Shown piece after piece: positions 32,725-42,345 of a stretch of 64,000 nt of DNA. This stretch comes from Caldifermentibacillus hisashii. Its GTDB lineage: Bacteria > Bacillota > Bacilli > Bacillales > Caldibacillaceae. The stretch lies in the NCBI RefSeq assembly GCF_027568575.1, contig NZ_JANUVP010000003.1; one strand, 5' to 3'. Every line of letters begins with the position of its first letter. The stretch's first letter is position 1. Made by a program: the position numbers and the translations under genes. The notes below the pieces were generated by a model. It was not told the DNA's origin, did not search any database, and saw only the letters and a program-made list of their open reading frames with translations.

Positions 32725-33873
32725 TCAACTTAAATTTTCGGATATAACCACACCACGCTTTTTCATTTCTTCGATATAAATATCACCGGGAACAATTTGT
32801 TCAGGCGGAAAAACGCCTCTTTTTGTAATAATACCATTTGCAATCATTTGTGCAACAACTGAAATCGTATTCGCTGTTGCTCTCGCCATCGCGGTGATAT
32901 TTTTAGTCGAATCCTTAAATGTCACCATTTCATACGTATAAGTAGCTGGATTTAAATCTTTTTCCCCTGAAACGATTACCCGTAATAAAGTGACATCGTC
33001 TTTATCTTTTAATTCAACAATCGGATCTAGGACCTTTAATAGTACTTTCCTTGGATTAATGGTTTTTCCGTCAACTTCAACTTCATAATCTGTTCTTGTA
33101 AGATTTAAATCAACAAGTAATTTCATCTTTTTCGCATGACCTGGATAACGAATCGTTTTATATTCCAATGTTTCTAATTCCGGATAAGAAATAGATAATG
33201 TTGAAGTTCCGCCTGATGTATGAAAGGCTTCCAGTGGACCAAATTTTTCAAAATAAATCGGTTCTATTTCAGATAACGATGGTACAACCATTAATTTTCC
33301 ATTACGAATAATTAAAGAAGGATCAGTGTAGTGATCAAGTAAACCTTCCATTGAGAACACATGATTGTATTCTAATGGTGGATCCGGTCTTACCGGAATT
33401 CCGCCCACGTACAATTTTACCGCTGTTGCTTTATCAAGCTTACTGTATCCATAACCTGATAAAATATTAATCATACCCGGAGCTACCCCTAAATCAGGGA
33501 TAATGGTAACTCCGGCGTTTTTCGCATCATTTTTTAGTGCAAGTACTTTATCCGTCATATGACCGATATGACCACCTAAATCTACAGAATGAACACCCAC
33601 TTTAATTGCTGTTTTTGCGACGATTTCATTAAACGAGTAAAATAGTGCATTAATAATACAATCAAATTGACTCATAAAATTCGCCAGTTCTTCTTCATTA
33701 CGAGCATCGACTTGAAAGGGAGTCAATTTTTGAGATTGAATTTGTTCACATACTGTTTTTGCACGGTTAAAATCAAGATCAGCCAATCCGACAGTAGTTA
33801 CACCGGAACTTTCCACCAAGTCCCGGGCTGCTTCTTTGCCCATAAGTCCAGAGCCTAACACACCGATTTTCAT
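32725..33873 (-). CDS. lysDH: L-lysine 6-dehydrogenase (saccharopine dehydrogenase family)
   Basis: This enzyme oxidatively deaminates the epsilon-amino group of lysine to 2-aminoadipate semialdehyde with NAD. The 382-residue protein has the Rossmann motif VLGSGLMGKEAARDLVESSG and HSVDLGGHIGHMTDKVL near 98. PDLGVAPGMINILSGYG, PLEYNHVFSMEGLLDHYTDP and TKRGVFPPEQIVPGDIYIEE are near-identical to my memory of the Geobacillus stearothermophilus enzyme. I choose ATG 33873 after AAGGAG. The protein may open lysine catabolism, but downstream genes of that path are not adjacent. Confidence 0.85.
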   Translation of the reverse strand: MKIGVLGSGLMGKEAARDLVESSGVTTVGLADLDFNRAKTVCEQIQSQKLTPFQVDARNEEELANFMSQFDCIINALFYSFNEIVAKTAIKVGVHSVDLGGHIGHMTDKVLALKNDAKNAGVTIIPDLGVAPGMINILSGYGYSKLDKATAVKLYVGGIPVRPDPPLEYNHVFSMEGLLDHYTDPSLIIRNGKLMVVPSLSEIEPIYFEKFGPLEAFHTSGGTSTLSISYPELETLEYKTIRYPGHAKKMKLLVDLNLTRTDYEVEVDGKTINPRKVLLKVLDPIVELKDKDDVTLLRVIVSGEKDLNPATYTYEMVTFKDSTKNITAMARATANTISVVAQMIANGIITKRGVFPPEQIVPGDIYIEEMKKRGVVISENLS

Positions 33874-34118
33874 CACAATACTCCTTTCTGTATTTTTTAT
33901 ATTGCGACAAGTCAAAAAGTTTGTGACCATTAATTTTATTCATTCTAATAATCACGATGACTTTACTAGTTGTTTAACTGATTCAGTATCATTTTGAACC
34001 GTTTGTAAGTTGCTGCTTTAGTAGGAAATCTTGACATGATATAGTATCGGGATATTCCGCCATTAATCCGGTTTCATTTGTAGTTGAAAGTTTAGCGGGG
34101 TTCAGTAAGGTGGAATAA
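33874..34118. other. lysDH upstream region
   Basis: No ORF. The region presumably contains the lysDH promoter and is followed by an R1 copy. Confidence 0.3.
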
Positions 34119-34255
34119 AGTGAAATTTCCATCAAGGGAGTTCTCTATCCCCACTGATGGTTAGCTGTACCAATCAGGCACTTATCTTCCCCCCTACATC
34201 CTTGATTTCTCTTAAGCCTCAGGGGGAAAATTTAGTGACCGTTTATGCGGGATAA
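34119..34255 (+). repeat. Dispersed repeat R1, copy F
   Basis: GTGAAATTTCCATCAAGGGA, CTATCCCCACTGATGGTTAG and TGTACCAATCAGGC are conserved. The second hairpin (CCCCCCTA...AGGGGG) has diverged, and the end reads CGTTTATGCGGGATAA. Confidence 0.8.
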
Positions 34256-34264
34256 ATTTTCAGT

Positions 34265-34323
34265 AAAAAGACGAAAGGGGTAAGAAATGCAAATTGCAAC
34301 AAACAAGGATGAAATACCCCTTT
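34265..34323 (-). terminator. Probable terminator of the acyl-CoA dehydrogenase gene
   Basis: On the minus strand AAAGGGGTA pairs with TACCCCTTT across a long loop, followed by CGTCTTTTT. Confidence 0.45.
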
Positions 34324-34340
34324 TATTATCAAATTGAGTT

Positions 34341-35549
34341 TTACTTGATATTCAGTTCATTGTTACCTTCCCAAGCTGGTAGCATTTTGTTTAATGGTTT
34401 ATCCTTTCGATAACCTAACACATACTCTGCTTGCATAATTGTATGGATTTCTCTTGTTCCTTCATAAATAACCGGTGCTTTCGAATTCCGTAAAAATCGC
34501 TCTACCGGATATTCATCGGAGTAACCGTAGGCTCCGTGAATTTGGACAGCATCATCGGCAGCTTTATTGGCAAAGTCACATGCCTGCCACTTTGCGAGTG
34601 AGGTTTCACGTGTATTGCGTTTTCCTTGATTTTTCAACTCCCCAGCCTTATAAACAAGAAGTCTGCTCATTTGTAAACCTGCTTCCATATTGGCAATCAT
34701 TTGCTGGACTAATTGATGTTTACCGATGGGTTCTCCAAACGTCTCCCTTTCATGACAATACTTTACACTCGCTTCCAGACAGGCCATGATTTGACCGACT
34801 GCACCGGCAGCAACCGTAAAACGGCCGTTATCGAGGGCAGACATCGCAATTTTGAATCCTTCACCTTCTTCACCAAGTAAGTTTTCTTTTGGTATTTTCA
34901 TATTTTCAAAAAATAACTCCCCCGTATTACCGGAACGAATCCCTAATTTTCCTTTAATAGCTTTAGATGAAAAACCTTCCCAAGTCCGTTCCACAATGAA
35001 TGCAGACATCCCGTGATATTTCTTTGTTTTATCGGTATAAGCAAATACGATAAAATGATCGGCAATATCACAAAGGGAAATCCATGTTTTTTGACCGTTA
35101 AGAATATAATACTCTCCCTCTTTTTTCGCGGTTGTTTGAATAGAAGCCACATCTGAACCTGCCGCCGGTTCCGTCAACCCGAATGCGCCAATTTTTTCCC
35201 CTTTCGCCTGTGGAACCAAATATTTTTGCTTTTGTTCTTCAGTACCCCATTGCAGTAAAGTTAAACTATTTAGTCCGGAGTGGACAGAAACCGCCGTCCG
35301 GAAAGCTGTATCTCCTCTTTCCAATTCCTCACAGACAATGGCAAGTGAATTATAATCCATGCCACTCCCACCGTATTTTTCCGGAATGCAAACGCCCATT
35401 AAACCAAGTTCACGCAGCTTAACGAAAATTTCGCGAGGGAATCCACCGGAACGATCCCATTCACGAATATAGGGAACAATCTCTTTATCTACAAAGCTTC
35501 TAACTGTTTCTCTTAGCATATTTTGTTCTTCGGTAAAATCAAAGTTCAA
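34341..35549 (-). CDS. Short-chain-type acyl-CoA dehydrogenase
   Basis: This 402-residue FAD enzyme introduces the alpha-beta double bond in acyl-CoA. It has the N-terminal helical domain and AFGLTEPAAGSDVASIQTTA near 128 (flavin site). The helical C-domain carries CHERETFGEPIGKHQLVQQM and QIHGAYGYSDEYPVERFLRN, and the catalytic glutamate is in IYEGTREIHTIM near 365. It resembles B. subtilis AcdA/MmgC-type enzymes. It stands alone 1.5 kb downstream of the main lipid operon. The ATG is preceded by AGGAGAT. Confidence 0.9.
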   Translation of the reverse strand: MNFDFTEEQNMLRETVRSFVDKEIVPYIREWDRSGGFPREIFVKLRELGLMGVCIPEKYGGSGMDYNSLAIVCEELERGDTAFRTAVSVHSGLNSLTLLQWGTEEQKQKYLVPQAKGEKIGAFGLTEPAAGSDVASIQTTAKKEGEYYILNGQKTWISLCDIADHFIVFAYTDKTKKYHGMSAFIVERTWEGFSSKAIKGKLGIRSGNTGELFFENMKIPKENLLGEEGEGFKIAMSALDNGRFTVAAGAVGQIMACLEASVKYCHERETFGEPIGKHQLVQQMIANMEAGLQMSRLLVYKAGELKNQGKRNTRETSLAKWQACDFANKAADDAVQIHGAYGYSDEYPVERFLRNSKAPVIYEGTREIHTIMQAEYVLGYRKDKPLNKMLPAWEGNNELNIK

Positions 35550-35742
35550 TTTTTTTCATCTCCTATAAATAGTCCAAGTGATAATTTTAAACAATCGTGA
35601 CAAAACTCCTGTTATAGTCGTGCGTAAAAAACAGTGCATTCATTTTCCACATGTCTCAGCAATGCGTTTTTACTCAGCTCCCTTCAATAAAATTTATGTT
35701 TTCCTCCATAAAATTATTTGTAAATCCCAATCATTTCTTTAA
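35550..35742. other. acyl-CoA dehydrogenase upstream region
   Basis: No ORF. AT-rich; it contains the likely promoter, but no palindromic operator like the one at 48807 is seen. Confidence 0.3.
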
Positions 35743-35796
35743 CAAAAAAACCAGTTCAATAAATGACACGGAATAGATGATGTCATTATGAACTGG
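35743..35796 (-). terminator. Strong hairpin terminator
   Basis: CCAGTTCA and TGAACTGG are extended by AATGACA/TGTCATT, with TTTTTTT on the minus strand. It probably ends the ykuS-like transcript, leaving a 3' UTR of about 215 nt (35797-36011) with no ORF. Confidence 0.75.
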
Positions 35797-36011
35797 CAAA
35801 GTGATCTGCTTTTTGGCAGACCTGCAAAATGATGGAGGAAACACAAGTAACTAACAATAGAATGTTAAAACATGTGTTATTACTGTTTATTTTAATACAA
35901 AACCAAATATTTGTAAACGTTTTCTTTTTATTTTTGGGATTGATTATGAGCCTTCCGGATTTCAAGGTTTTATCATGAAGCGAAAAGGCAAAATACAATC
36001 CTAAGTATAAA

Positions 36012-36254
36012 TTAACTTAGTCTGCTTTCCACTTGACGGCAAACTTCTTCAGCACTTAATCCACTGGCTTCAATGACTGAACCTTGTGTAACCGTATTAT
36101 GCATCCCCATCATATTGGAGTCCAGACCTGTTACTACACAACAATCGCAACCGGAAGCATCGTTTTCATTTTTCAATTCTACCACATCATATCCTTTTTC
36201 CATTAATGCATGTTTTACATCTGTCAAAGAAGACGCAACACCGATTTTTGGCAT
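36012..36254 (-). CDS. UPF0180 protein (YkuS family)
   Basis: This 80-residue protein is started at ATG 36254 after GAGGAGG. CDCCVVTGLDSNMMGM near residues 36-51 and VIEASGLSAEEVCRQVESRL at the end are the family marks, matching B. subtilis YkuS. Function is unknown; the family appears confined to spore-forming Firmicutes. It is monocistronic. Confidence 0.9.
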   Translation of the reverse strand: MPKIGVASSLTDVKHALMEKGYDVVELKNENDASGCDCCVVTGLDSNMMGMHNTVTQGSVIEASGLSAEEVCRQVESRLS

Positions 36255-36371
36255 ACATTCCACCTCCTCATAGATAATTTTGCCTTTCGTGTCAAATTTA
36301 TACATTTATTCATCATAATGACAAATCAATCATATTTTCCACTTTTTTGGCAATGATAACCTCATAGTAGA

Positions 36372-36767
36372 TATTTTTATCTTACAAAAGCTTCCCTTCC
36401 CGATTTACAAAAAGGAAGTGTCATTATTAATACTTCCAGTGTTACCGCCTATCTAGGAAACGCGACTTTACTAGACTACTCGGCAACGAAAGGAGCAATT
36501 GTTTCATTTACGAGATCACTTTCCGCTTCTCTCGTGAAACAAGGAATACGTGTTAATTCGATTGCACCTAGTCCAATTTGGACACCACTCATTCCATCTA
36601 CCTTTACAAGTGATCAAGTAGCAACGTTCGGGTCAACTACTCCGATGCAAAGAGCCGGTCAACCTGCTGAACTCGCCCCTGCCTATGTATTTTTAGCCAG
36701 CGAAGATTCCTCTTATATGACGGGTCAAGTTTTACACATAAACGGTGGGGAAATTGTTAACGGATAA
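36372..36767 (+). pseudogene. Truncated short-chain dehydrogenase (YhdF-like)
   Basis: The open frame ends at TAA 36767 and reads back through YFYLTKASLPDLQKGSVIIN, TSSVTAYLGN, the catalytic LLDYSATKGAIVSFTRSLSA and the C-terminal YVFLASEDSSYMTGQVLHIN to about 36372. The Rossmann nucleotide-binding half (about 150 residues) is absent and the sequence before 36372 is unrelated. It matches general-stress SDRs of the YhdF type, so this is a 5'-truncated remnant. Confidence 0.8.
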
Positions 36768-37003
36768 TGGAAGTGATTGACGAAAATACATTCATCCGGT
36801 TGCTATAAGGTCAATTGTTACACTTATAATCTGATTTTATTGAGAATGCACAAAAAAACTTTATTTTGAGAGAAACATTATTTTATTTTTTTATTAATAT
36901 CAAAAAAGAAGTCAAATTGTTACATACTTATTGAGAAATCGTTGAGTTCGGTACGTAAAACGCAAGAAAAAAATTTTATTGAAAAAGCTGCTTACTTATT
37001 CAA
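36768..37003. other. Gene-free stretch
   Basis: AT-rich DNA without ORF or repeat. Confidence 0.4.
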
Positions 37004-37046
37004 TTAGGAGCTGGCCTTTTTGCACAGCTCCTAAATAGTATTTTTA
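37004..37046. terminator. Terminator between convergent SDR remnant and yfmJ
   Basis: TTAGGAGCTG pairs perfectly with CAGCTCCTAA. T-rich sequence lies on the plus side. Confidence 0.65.
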
Positions 37047-37050
37047 AGAA

Positions 37051-38061
37051 TTACTCATTTGATACTCGGACTAGTTGTTTTCCAATGTTTTTTCCATAAA
37101 ATAAATCGATAAATGCATCCGGTGCGTTTTCCAACCCGTCAATAATCGTTTCCCGATATTTCACTTTACCTTCACTCACCCATTTTGCCAAGTCACGGTA
37201 TCCTTCCGCAAAACGTTTAGAATAATTGGAAACAATAAATCCTTGCATTAAAATACTACGGGTTACTAACAGGCTTTGGAAACGTGGTCCATATTCAATT
37301 TTTTCATTATTATATTGAGAAATGTCACCACAAAGGACGATGCGCGAATGGAAATTCATAAAGCGCATCACTAGATCGGAAATTTCTCCGCCAACATTAT
37401 CAAAATAAACGTCAATACCATTTGGGCAAGCTGTTTTTAACGCCTGCTTTATTTGATCTGTTTTATAATTGATAACTGCATCAAATCCCAGCTCTTCTTT
37501 TAAATATGCGATTTTTTCCTGGGAACCGGCAATACCAACGACATGACAACCTTTTAGTTTCGCAATTTGGCCGACAACCATGCCGACTGCACCGGCTGCC
37601 CCTGAGATGACAACCGCTTCCCCTTCTTTTGGTTTTCCAATATCTAGCAGCCCGAAATAAGCGGTTAAACCCGGCATTCCGATAACGCCGAGCGCTGTCG
37701 AAATCGGTGCTAAGTTCGGATCCACTTTTCGAATGTGGCGCCCGTTTGAAACGGAGTAATCCGCCCAATCAAGTTGCCCTTCTACAATATCCCCTTCTTG
37801 GAAATTCGAATGTTTCGATTCGACAATTTTACCGACTACCCCGCCGGTTAAAACTTTACCTACTTCAAACGGGTCAACATATGTTTTTATCCCGGTCATT
37901 CTTCCACGCATATAAGGGTCGACGGATAAAAAGATTGTTTGAATTAAAATTTCTCCTTCCTTAATCTCAGGGATAGCCTCTGTTACGATTTGGAAGTTTT
38001 CTTTTGTCGGCATTCCGCTTGGCCGGCTACCTAAAATGATACGTCTGTTTTCATTTTTCAT
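37051..38061 (-). CDS. yfmJ: Zinc-free NADP-dependent oxidoreductase (YfmJ / CurA-like)
   Basis: This 336-residue medium-chain reductase belongs to the leukotriene B4 dehydrogenase/prostaglandin reductase subfamily, which reduces alpha-beta unsaturated carbonyls. The substrate-domain motif LSVDPYMRGRMTGIKTYVDP is near residue 45, and the nucleotide-binding motif VISGAAGAVGMVVGQIAKLKG is near 150. FDNVGGEISDLVM is also present, and no structural zinc cysteines are seen. It is the last gene of a four-gene minus-strand group, with a 20-nt gap to the thioesterase gene. Confidence 0.88.
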   Translation of the reverse strand: MKNENRRIILGSRPSGMPTKENFQIVTEAIPEIKEGEILIQTIFLSVDPYMRGRMTGIKTYVDPFEVGKVLTGGVVGKIVESKHSNFQEGDIVEGQLDWADYSVSNGRHIRKVDPNLAPISTALGVIGMPGLTAYFGLLDIGKPKEGEAVVISGAAGAVGMVVGQIAKLKGCHVVGIAGSQEKIAYLKEELGFDAVINYKTDQIKQALKTACPNGIDVYFDNVGGEISDLVMRFMNFHSRIVLCGDISQYNNEKIEYGPRFQSLLVTRSILMQGFIVSNYSKRFAEGYRDLAKWVSEGKVKYRETIIDGLENAPDAFIDLFYGKNIGKQLVRVSNE

Positions 38062-38081
38062 TTGAAACCCCTCACTTTCAA

Positions 38082-38489
38082 TTACTGTGGCTGTAAAAAT
38101 TGTTCTAAATTGGTCCGAACGACTTCCGGAATCGGCATTGTTTTTTGCTGTTCAAAATCGAAACTAACGAGTGTGGCTGTTCCCTTTGCGATGATGGTTC
38201 CCGAATCAGCATTGGTAATGAGATGTTCGACGGTAAAACTTTTATTTCCAATATTAGAAACAGTGGTCGCCACCTTTAATGTTTGACCTGCATAGCTCTG
38301 AGCAATATAATCACATTTTGTTGAAGCTAATATTAAATTTAATCCGGGTAAGGATTCATGATGACCGTAACCCAGTTCATTGAAAAATTTTGTCCGTGCT
38401 TCTTCCATATATAAAAAATAACTTGTATTATTTACATGTCCGGCCGCATCGGTTTCACTAAAACGGACATATACTTCAATTTCGTGCAT
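38082..38489 (-). CDS. Acyl-CoA thioesterase, 4HBT family
   Basis: This 135-residue hot-dog protein has VRFSETDAAGHVNNTSYFLY near residues 8-27, the FadM/YbgC-type signature with the catalytic Asp. It probably releases acids or recycles CoA in the surrounding acyl-CoA pathway. GGAG precedes ATG 38489. It lies between the SDR and YfmJ genes in one operon. Confidence 0.85.
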   Translation of the reverse strand: MHEIEVYVRFSETDAAGHVNNTSYFLYMEEARTKFFNELGYGHHESLPGLNLILASTKCDYIAQSYAGQTLKVATTVSNIGNKSFTVEHLITNADSGTIIAKGTATLVSFDFEQQKTMPIPEVVRTNLEQFLQPQ

Positions 38490-38522
38490 AGCTAGTCTCC
38501 TTTTCTATTAAATTATGTATTT

Positions 38523-39266
38523 CTAAAGGTTTAATGTTCCTCCATCAATGATTAATGTTTCACCGGTTATAAAGGAGGATTCGTCTGAGGCCAGGAATAA
38601 CACTGCATTAGCAATCTCTTCCGGTTTTCCGACTCTTCTTAATGCATTTGCCGTTGAAAGAATCGGCCATTTTTCCGACTTCTTCCAATCTTCAACGATA
38701 TCTGTATCAATAATTCCGGGGGCGATGGCATTCACTCGTATATTTTTTCTGCCAAACTCGGTCGCGGCCGTTTTTGTTAAAGCGATGACACTGCTTTTGG
38801 ATGCTGAGTAGGCGCTAACAAGCTTTTGTCCCTTTATCCCGGCGATGCTTGCTGTATTAATAATGGAACTGCCCGGCTCCATTTTTGGAATGACGTATTT
38901 CATTCCCAGAAAGACACCGGTCAAATTGATATTAATTACCTGTTGCCATTCTTCCAAAGAAACATCGGGCAATTTTTTCTCCATACTGCCTACCCCTGCA
39001 TTGTTAAAAAGAATATCAATTTTTCCGAATGTATTCATTGTTGCTTCTGCCAATGACTGAACTTCATCCGGTTTGGACATATCTACTTTTATAAATAATG
39101 CGTCACCTCCCCTTTCTTTAATCATGCTGACAGTTTCGATGCCTTTTGCTTCCTGAATATCAGAAATAACGACCCGAGCACCTTCTTCAACAAATTTTAA
39201 TGCAGTGGCACGGCCGATTCCTCCCCCACCGCCTGTAATAATGGCAACTTTATTCTGTAACCTCAT
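38523..39266 (-). CDS. Short-chain dehydrogenase/reductase (FabG-like)
   Basis: This 247-residue classical SDR shows NAD-binding ITGGGGGIGRATALKFVEEG at the start, NNAGVG near 88, catalytic Ser in INTASIAGIKG and the YxxxK pair in VSAYSASKSSVIALTKTAAT. The end is FITGETLIIDGGTLNL. In context it could act as a 3-hydroxyacyl-CoA dehydrogenase. It follows the quinone oxidoreductase by 30 nt. Confidence 0.88.
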   Translation of the reverse strand: MRLQNKVAIITGGGGGIGRATALKFVEEGARVVISDIQEAKGIETVSMIKERGGDALFIKVDMSKPDEVQSLAEATMNTFGKIDILFNNAGVGSMEKKLPDVSLEEWQQVININLTGVFLGMKYVIPKMEPGSSIINTASIAGIKGQKLVSAYSASKSSVIALTKTAATEFGRKNIRVNAIAPGIIDTDIVEDWKKSEKWPILSTANALRRVGKPEEIANAVLFLASDESSFITGETLIIDGGTLNL

Positions 39267-39296
39267 CCAATCTTCCTTTCTATCTTTATTGAATTT

Positions 39297-40283
39297 CTAT
39301 TTTGATATATTTACAATTAACTTTCCGTATGTTTTCCGCTCGGCCAAAATTTCTAATGCTTCCGGAACTTCTTTTAAATCAAATTCACGATAGATAAGAG
39401 GATGAATCTTTCCTTGTTCATAAAGGTTCATTAACTTCTGATGGATTTCTTTTACTCTTTCCGGATAAAGCTTTGCAAACAATCCCCAATGGACACCAAC
39501 AATGGAATAGTTTTTTACCAATGCGTGGTTCACCGGAGCATCTGAAATTCTTCCGCCGGCAAAACCAATGACAAGGATTCTTCCATCAAAGGCAATACAT
39601 TTTCGGGATTTGTCGAATACATCCCCACCGACCGGATCATAAATAACGTCTGCTCCTCGCCCATTAGTTTCTTTCTTAACAATATCCACAAAGTCATCAC
39701 GTGTATAATCGATAGCAACATCTGCTCCCAATTGTTGACAAATTTTTACTTTCTCAGCTCCGCCCGCCGTAGCAATTACTTTTGCTCCAATCGCCTTACC
39801 AAGTTGGATGGCAGCAGAACCAACTCCACCAGCTCCGGCATGAACGAGTAATACCTCACCAGTTTTAAGATTTGCCCGATGATGCAGTGCATAGTAAGTC
39901 GTTTGATAGGTAATAAATATTCCGGCAGCTTCCGAACTTGACATTGAATCCGGAATTTCGTAGACGGAATGTTCCGGAATGACGACATACTCCGATAAAC
40001 CGCCATTTGGTAAACCGGGGGTAGCAAGAACACGTGTGCCTATTTTGACATTGCAACCTTCCCCAACATCTCTGACAACCCCGGAAATTTCAGAACCCGG
40101 AGTGAAAGGAAGCGGGGGTTTTTCCTGGTATTTTCCTTGACAAAGTAAAATATCAAAGAAATTTAATGCCGCCGCTTCAACTTCTATTAAAACTTTTCCC
40201 GGTTCAACAGATGGAACCGGCACTTCTTGCAATGCCAATACCTCTTTCGGTTCGCCTAATTTTGTCACTTTCCAACTTTGCAT
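39297..40283 (-). CDS. NADPH:quinone oxidoreductase-type MDR protein
   Basis: This 328-residue protein starts at ATG 40283 after GGGAGG. GroES-like domain motifs are GKVLIEVEAAALNFFDILLC and FTPGSEISGVVRDVGEGCNV, and the nucleotide site is HAGAGGVGSAAIQLGKAIGA near 146. It lacks zinc ligands and resembles Qor/zeta-crystallin enzymes, which reduce quinones or enoyl groups. It heads a four-gene group (qor, SDR, thioesterase, yfmJ). A fragment of an acyl-CoA ligase gene ends 40 nt upstream. Confidence 0.88.
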   Translation of the reverse strand: MQSWKVTKLGEPKEVLALQEVPVPSVEPGKVLIEVEAAALNFFDILLCQGKYQEKPPLPFTPGSEISGVVRDVGEGCNVKIGTRVLATPGLPNGGLSEYVVIPEHSVYEIPDSMSSSEAAGIFITYQTTYYALHHRANLKTGEVLLVHAGAGGVGSAAIQLGKAIGAKVIATAGGAEKVKICQQLGADVAIDYTRDDFVDIVKKETNGRGADVIYDPVGGDVFDKSRKCIAFDGRILVIGFAGGRISDAPVNHALVKNYSIVGVHWGLFAKLYPERVKEIHQKLMNLYEQGKIHPLIYREFDLKEVPEALEILAERKTYGKLIVNISK

Positions 40284-40323
40284 ACTGCATATACCTCCCT
40301 TTTTAATCGGTTCGTCTGGAAAA

Positions 40324-40476
40324 TCAGATATGATTCCCGTAATAAACATACCCAGTTTCATTTGGGTAGTCCGTTGCATTTTGTATTAAATATTCGTGTA
40401 ATGGTCTTTCACCAAGACGATACACTAGTGTTTCCGGGATAAATTTTGGCCAACTCTTTTTTAGTACGGAACTCAA
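40324..40476 (-). pseudogene. N-terminal fragment of a third acyl-CoA ligase
   Basis: Minus-strand frame from TTG 40476 (ten nt after GGAGG) to TGA 40324: SSVLKKSWPKFIPETLVYRL, then GERPLHEYLIQNATDYPNET and GYVYYGNHI. This matches the first 50 residues of long-chain acyl-CoA synthetases (SWPK-x-IPE...PLHEYL...YGN). It then hits a stop, and the remaining roughly 480 residues are missing. The ribosome site is still intact, so a 50-residue peptide could be made. Confidence 0.75.
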
Positions 40477-40614
40477 ACTAACCACACCTCCAACGCATAT
40501 GAACGGGAATTTTTAGACAGGTCCTCTTCTAAATTTTCTTTCAACAAAGAGGACCCGTTTCCAAACAACTGCCTGAATGTTTATAGTCTTATATAACACT
40601 TTCAACTAATTGAA

Positions 40615-42228
40615 TTACTCTGAAACTTTCGCAGATGCTTCTCTAATCTTTCTTCTTAAAATTTTACCAACGCTTGTTTTTGGTAATTCTGACCGAAACT
40701 CAACAATTCTCGGTAATTTAAAAGCAGCCAATTTTTCACGGCAAAAACTGATTAATTCATCTTCTGATACTTGTTGACCTTCTTTTAAAACGACGACAGC
40801 TTTTACGGTTTCACCGCGATAGGCATCCGGTACACCGACCACAACCGCTTCTTTAATCGCCGGATGTTGGTAAATCACTTCTTCTACATCACGGGGATAT
40901 ATATTATACCCGCTGGCAATAATCATATCTTTTTTCCGATCAACAATGTAGACATAGCCATCTTCATCCATGTAGGCAATATCACCGGTATAAAGCCATC
41001 CATCCCGAAGTGTATTCGCTGTTTCCTCAGGCATATTCCAGTATCCTTTCATCACTTGCGGTCCTTTTATAATCAATTCGCCTATTTCGCCGGGCTTTAA
41101 TTCTTTTATACCATCGCCCAAATCGACAATTTTATAATCGGTGGATGGAACACCAATACCTACGCTGCCCGGCTTCCTCGGACCAAATGCCGGATTACAA
41201 TGTGTTGTCGGTGAACTTTCTGACAGTCCATACCCTTCCAGAATCTTTGCCCCGGTTTTCTCTTCAAAGGTACGCATTAATTCCACATGCATCGGTGCAC
41301 TGCCGCTATTACAAATTGAAATGCTGTCAAGACCGTATTCATTTACTTTCGGATGGTTGATTAATGCGATATACATTGTCGGCACACCCGGGAAGGAAGT
41401 CGGTTTTGTTTCTTTAATCGTTTGCAATACTTCTTCAATTTCGAATCGTGGTAACAAAATATTAAGTGCACCGGTATAGATTGCCAAATTCATACAGGAC
41501 GTCATCCCGTATACGTGGAACAATGGAATAACAGTCAACATACGATCTTGCCCCGGTTTAATCTCATCTTTAAAATACTCATAACACTGGATTACATTGG
41601 CCAGTAAATTTCGATGGGTAAGCATGGCCCCTTTCGAACGTCCGGTTGTTCCACCGGTATATTGCAATACGGCAACATCTTCACTAGCTTGAATCATTAC
41701 CGGTGTCGGCGGTTTTTTTACTGATTTTAAAAAGCTGGCAAAATCAATTGAGAACTCATCCACTGCTTCTTTTCCCTCAAAATTCACAGTAATAACGCGT
41801 TTAACAGAAGTGTTTGCAATAATTTGTTTCAGTACCGGCAACAATGGTTCATAGATCACAATGACTTTTGCTCCGGAATCCCGTAAAATGTATTCCAATT
41901 CGTTCGATGTATACATCGGATTTACTTGGGTTACAATTCCACCCGTTTGTAAAATTCCGTAATAGCTAATGATATACTGAGGACAATTCGGTAACATAAT
42001 TGCTGCCCGATCTCCTTTTTCAAACCCATCCTGTTGCAGGCAAGATGCAAATGCACCGGCCAGTTCCCCTAACTTAGTATAAGAAATTTCTTGTCCGAAG
42101 AAATAAAGGGCCGGATGATTAGGATATTTCTTAACTGTTTCGACCAACATTTCAGGCAATGATTGATTGGGAATCTCCAACTCCGGGCGAATATGTTTTG
42201 GATAATGCTTATGCCAGACTTTTTCCAT
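40615..42228 (-). CDS. Long-chain fatty-acid CoA ligase (FadD/LcfA type)
   Basis: This 537-residue AMP-forming ligase activates a carboxylic acid through an acyl-adenylate. A3 motif LQYTGGTTGRSKGAMLTHRN is near 190, A5 is YGLSESSPTTHCNP, A8 is GWLYTGDIAYMDEDGYVYIV and A10 ends LPKTSVGKILRRKIRE with the catalytic Lys. B. subtilis LcfA is close. The start ATG 42228 follows GGAGG. It shares orientation with the ligase, phosphatase and kinase genes upstream. Confidence 0.92.
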   Translation of the reverse strand: MEKVWHKHYPKHIRPELEIPNQSLPEMLVETVKKYPNHPALYFFGQEISYTKLGELAGAFASCLQQDGFEKGDRAAIMLPNCPQYIISYYGILQTGGIVTQVNPMYTSNELEYILRDSGAKVIVIYEPLLPVLKQIIANTSVKRVITVNFEGKEAVDEFSIDFASFLKSVKKPPTPVMIQASEDVAVLQYTGGTTGRSKGAMLTHRNLLANVIQCYEYFKDEIKPGQDRMLTVIPLFHVYGMTSCMNLAIYTGALNILLPRFEIEEVLQTIKETKPTSFPGVPTMYIALINHPKVNEYGLDSISICNSGSAPMHVELMRTFEEKTGAKILEGYGLSESSPTTHCNPAFGPRKPGSVGIGVPSTDYKIVDLGDGIKELKPGEIGELIIKGPQVMKGYWNMPEETANTLRDGWLYTGDIAYMDEDGYVYIVDRKKDMIIASGYNIYPRDVEEVIYQHPAIKEAVVVGVPDAYRGETVKAVVVLKEGQQVSEDELISFCREKLAAFKLPRIVEFRSELPKTSVGKILRRKIREASAKVSE

Positions 42229-42345
42229 ATTACCAACCTCCAAAATCGATTTAATAGATAGCGCTTACATCCAATTGCAAGATTACAAGTTTTTCTCCTT
42301 CACATCAAAATATTCATGCTAAGCATTTTTCATGCTTAATTGTAA

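Noticed and set aside
35786..35998. 70-codon minus-strand ORF after the ykuS-like gene
   Set aside because: It overlaps a terminator hairpin, has a low-quality composition and no ribosome site. I treat it as 3' UTR.
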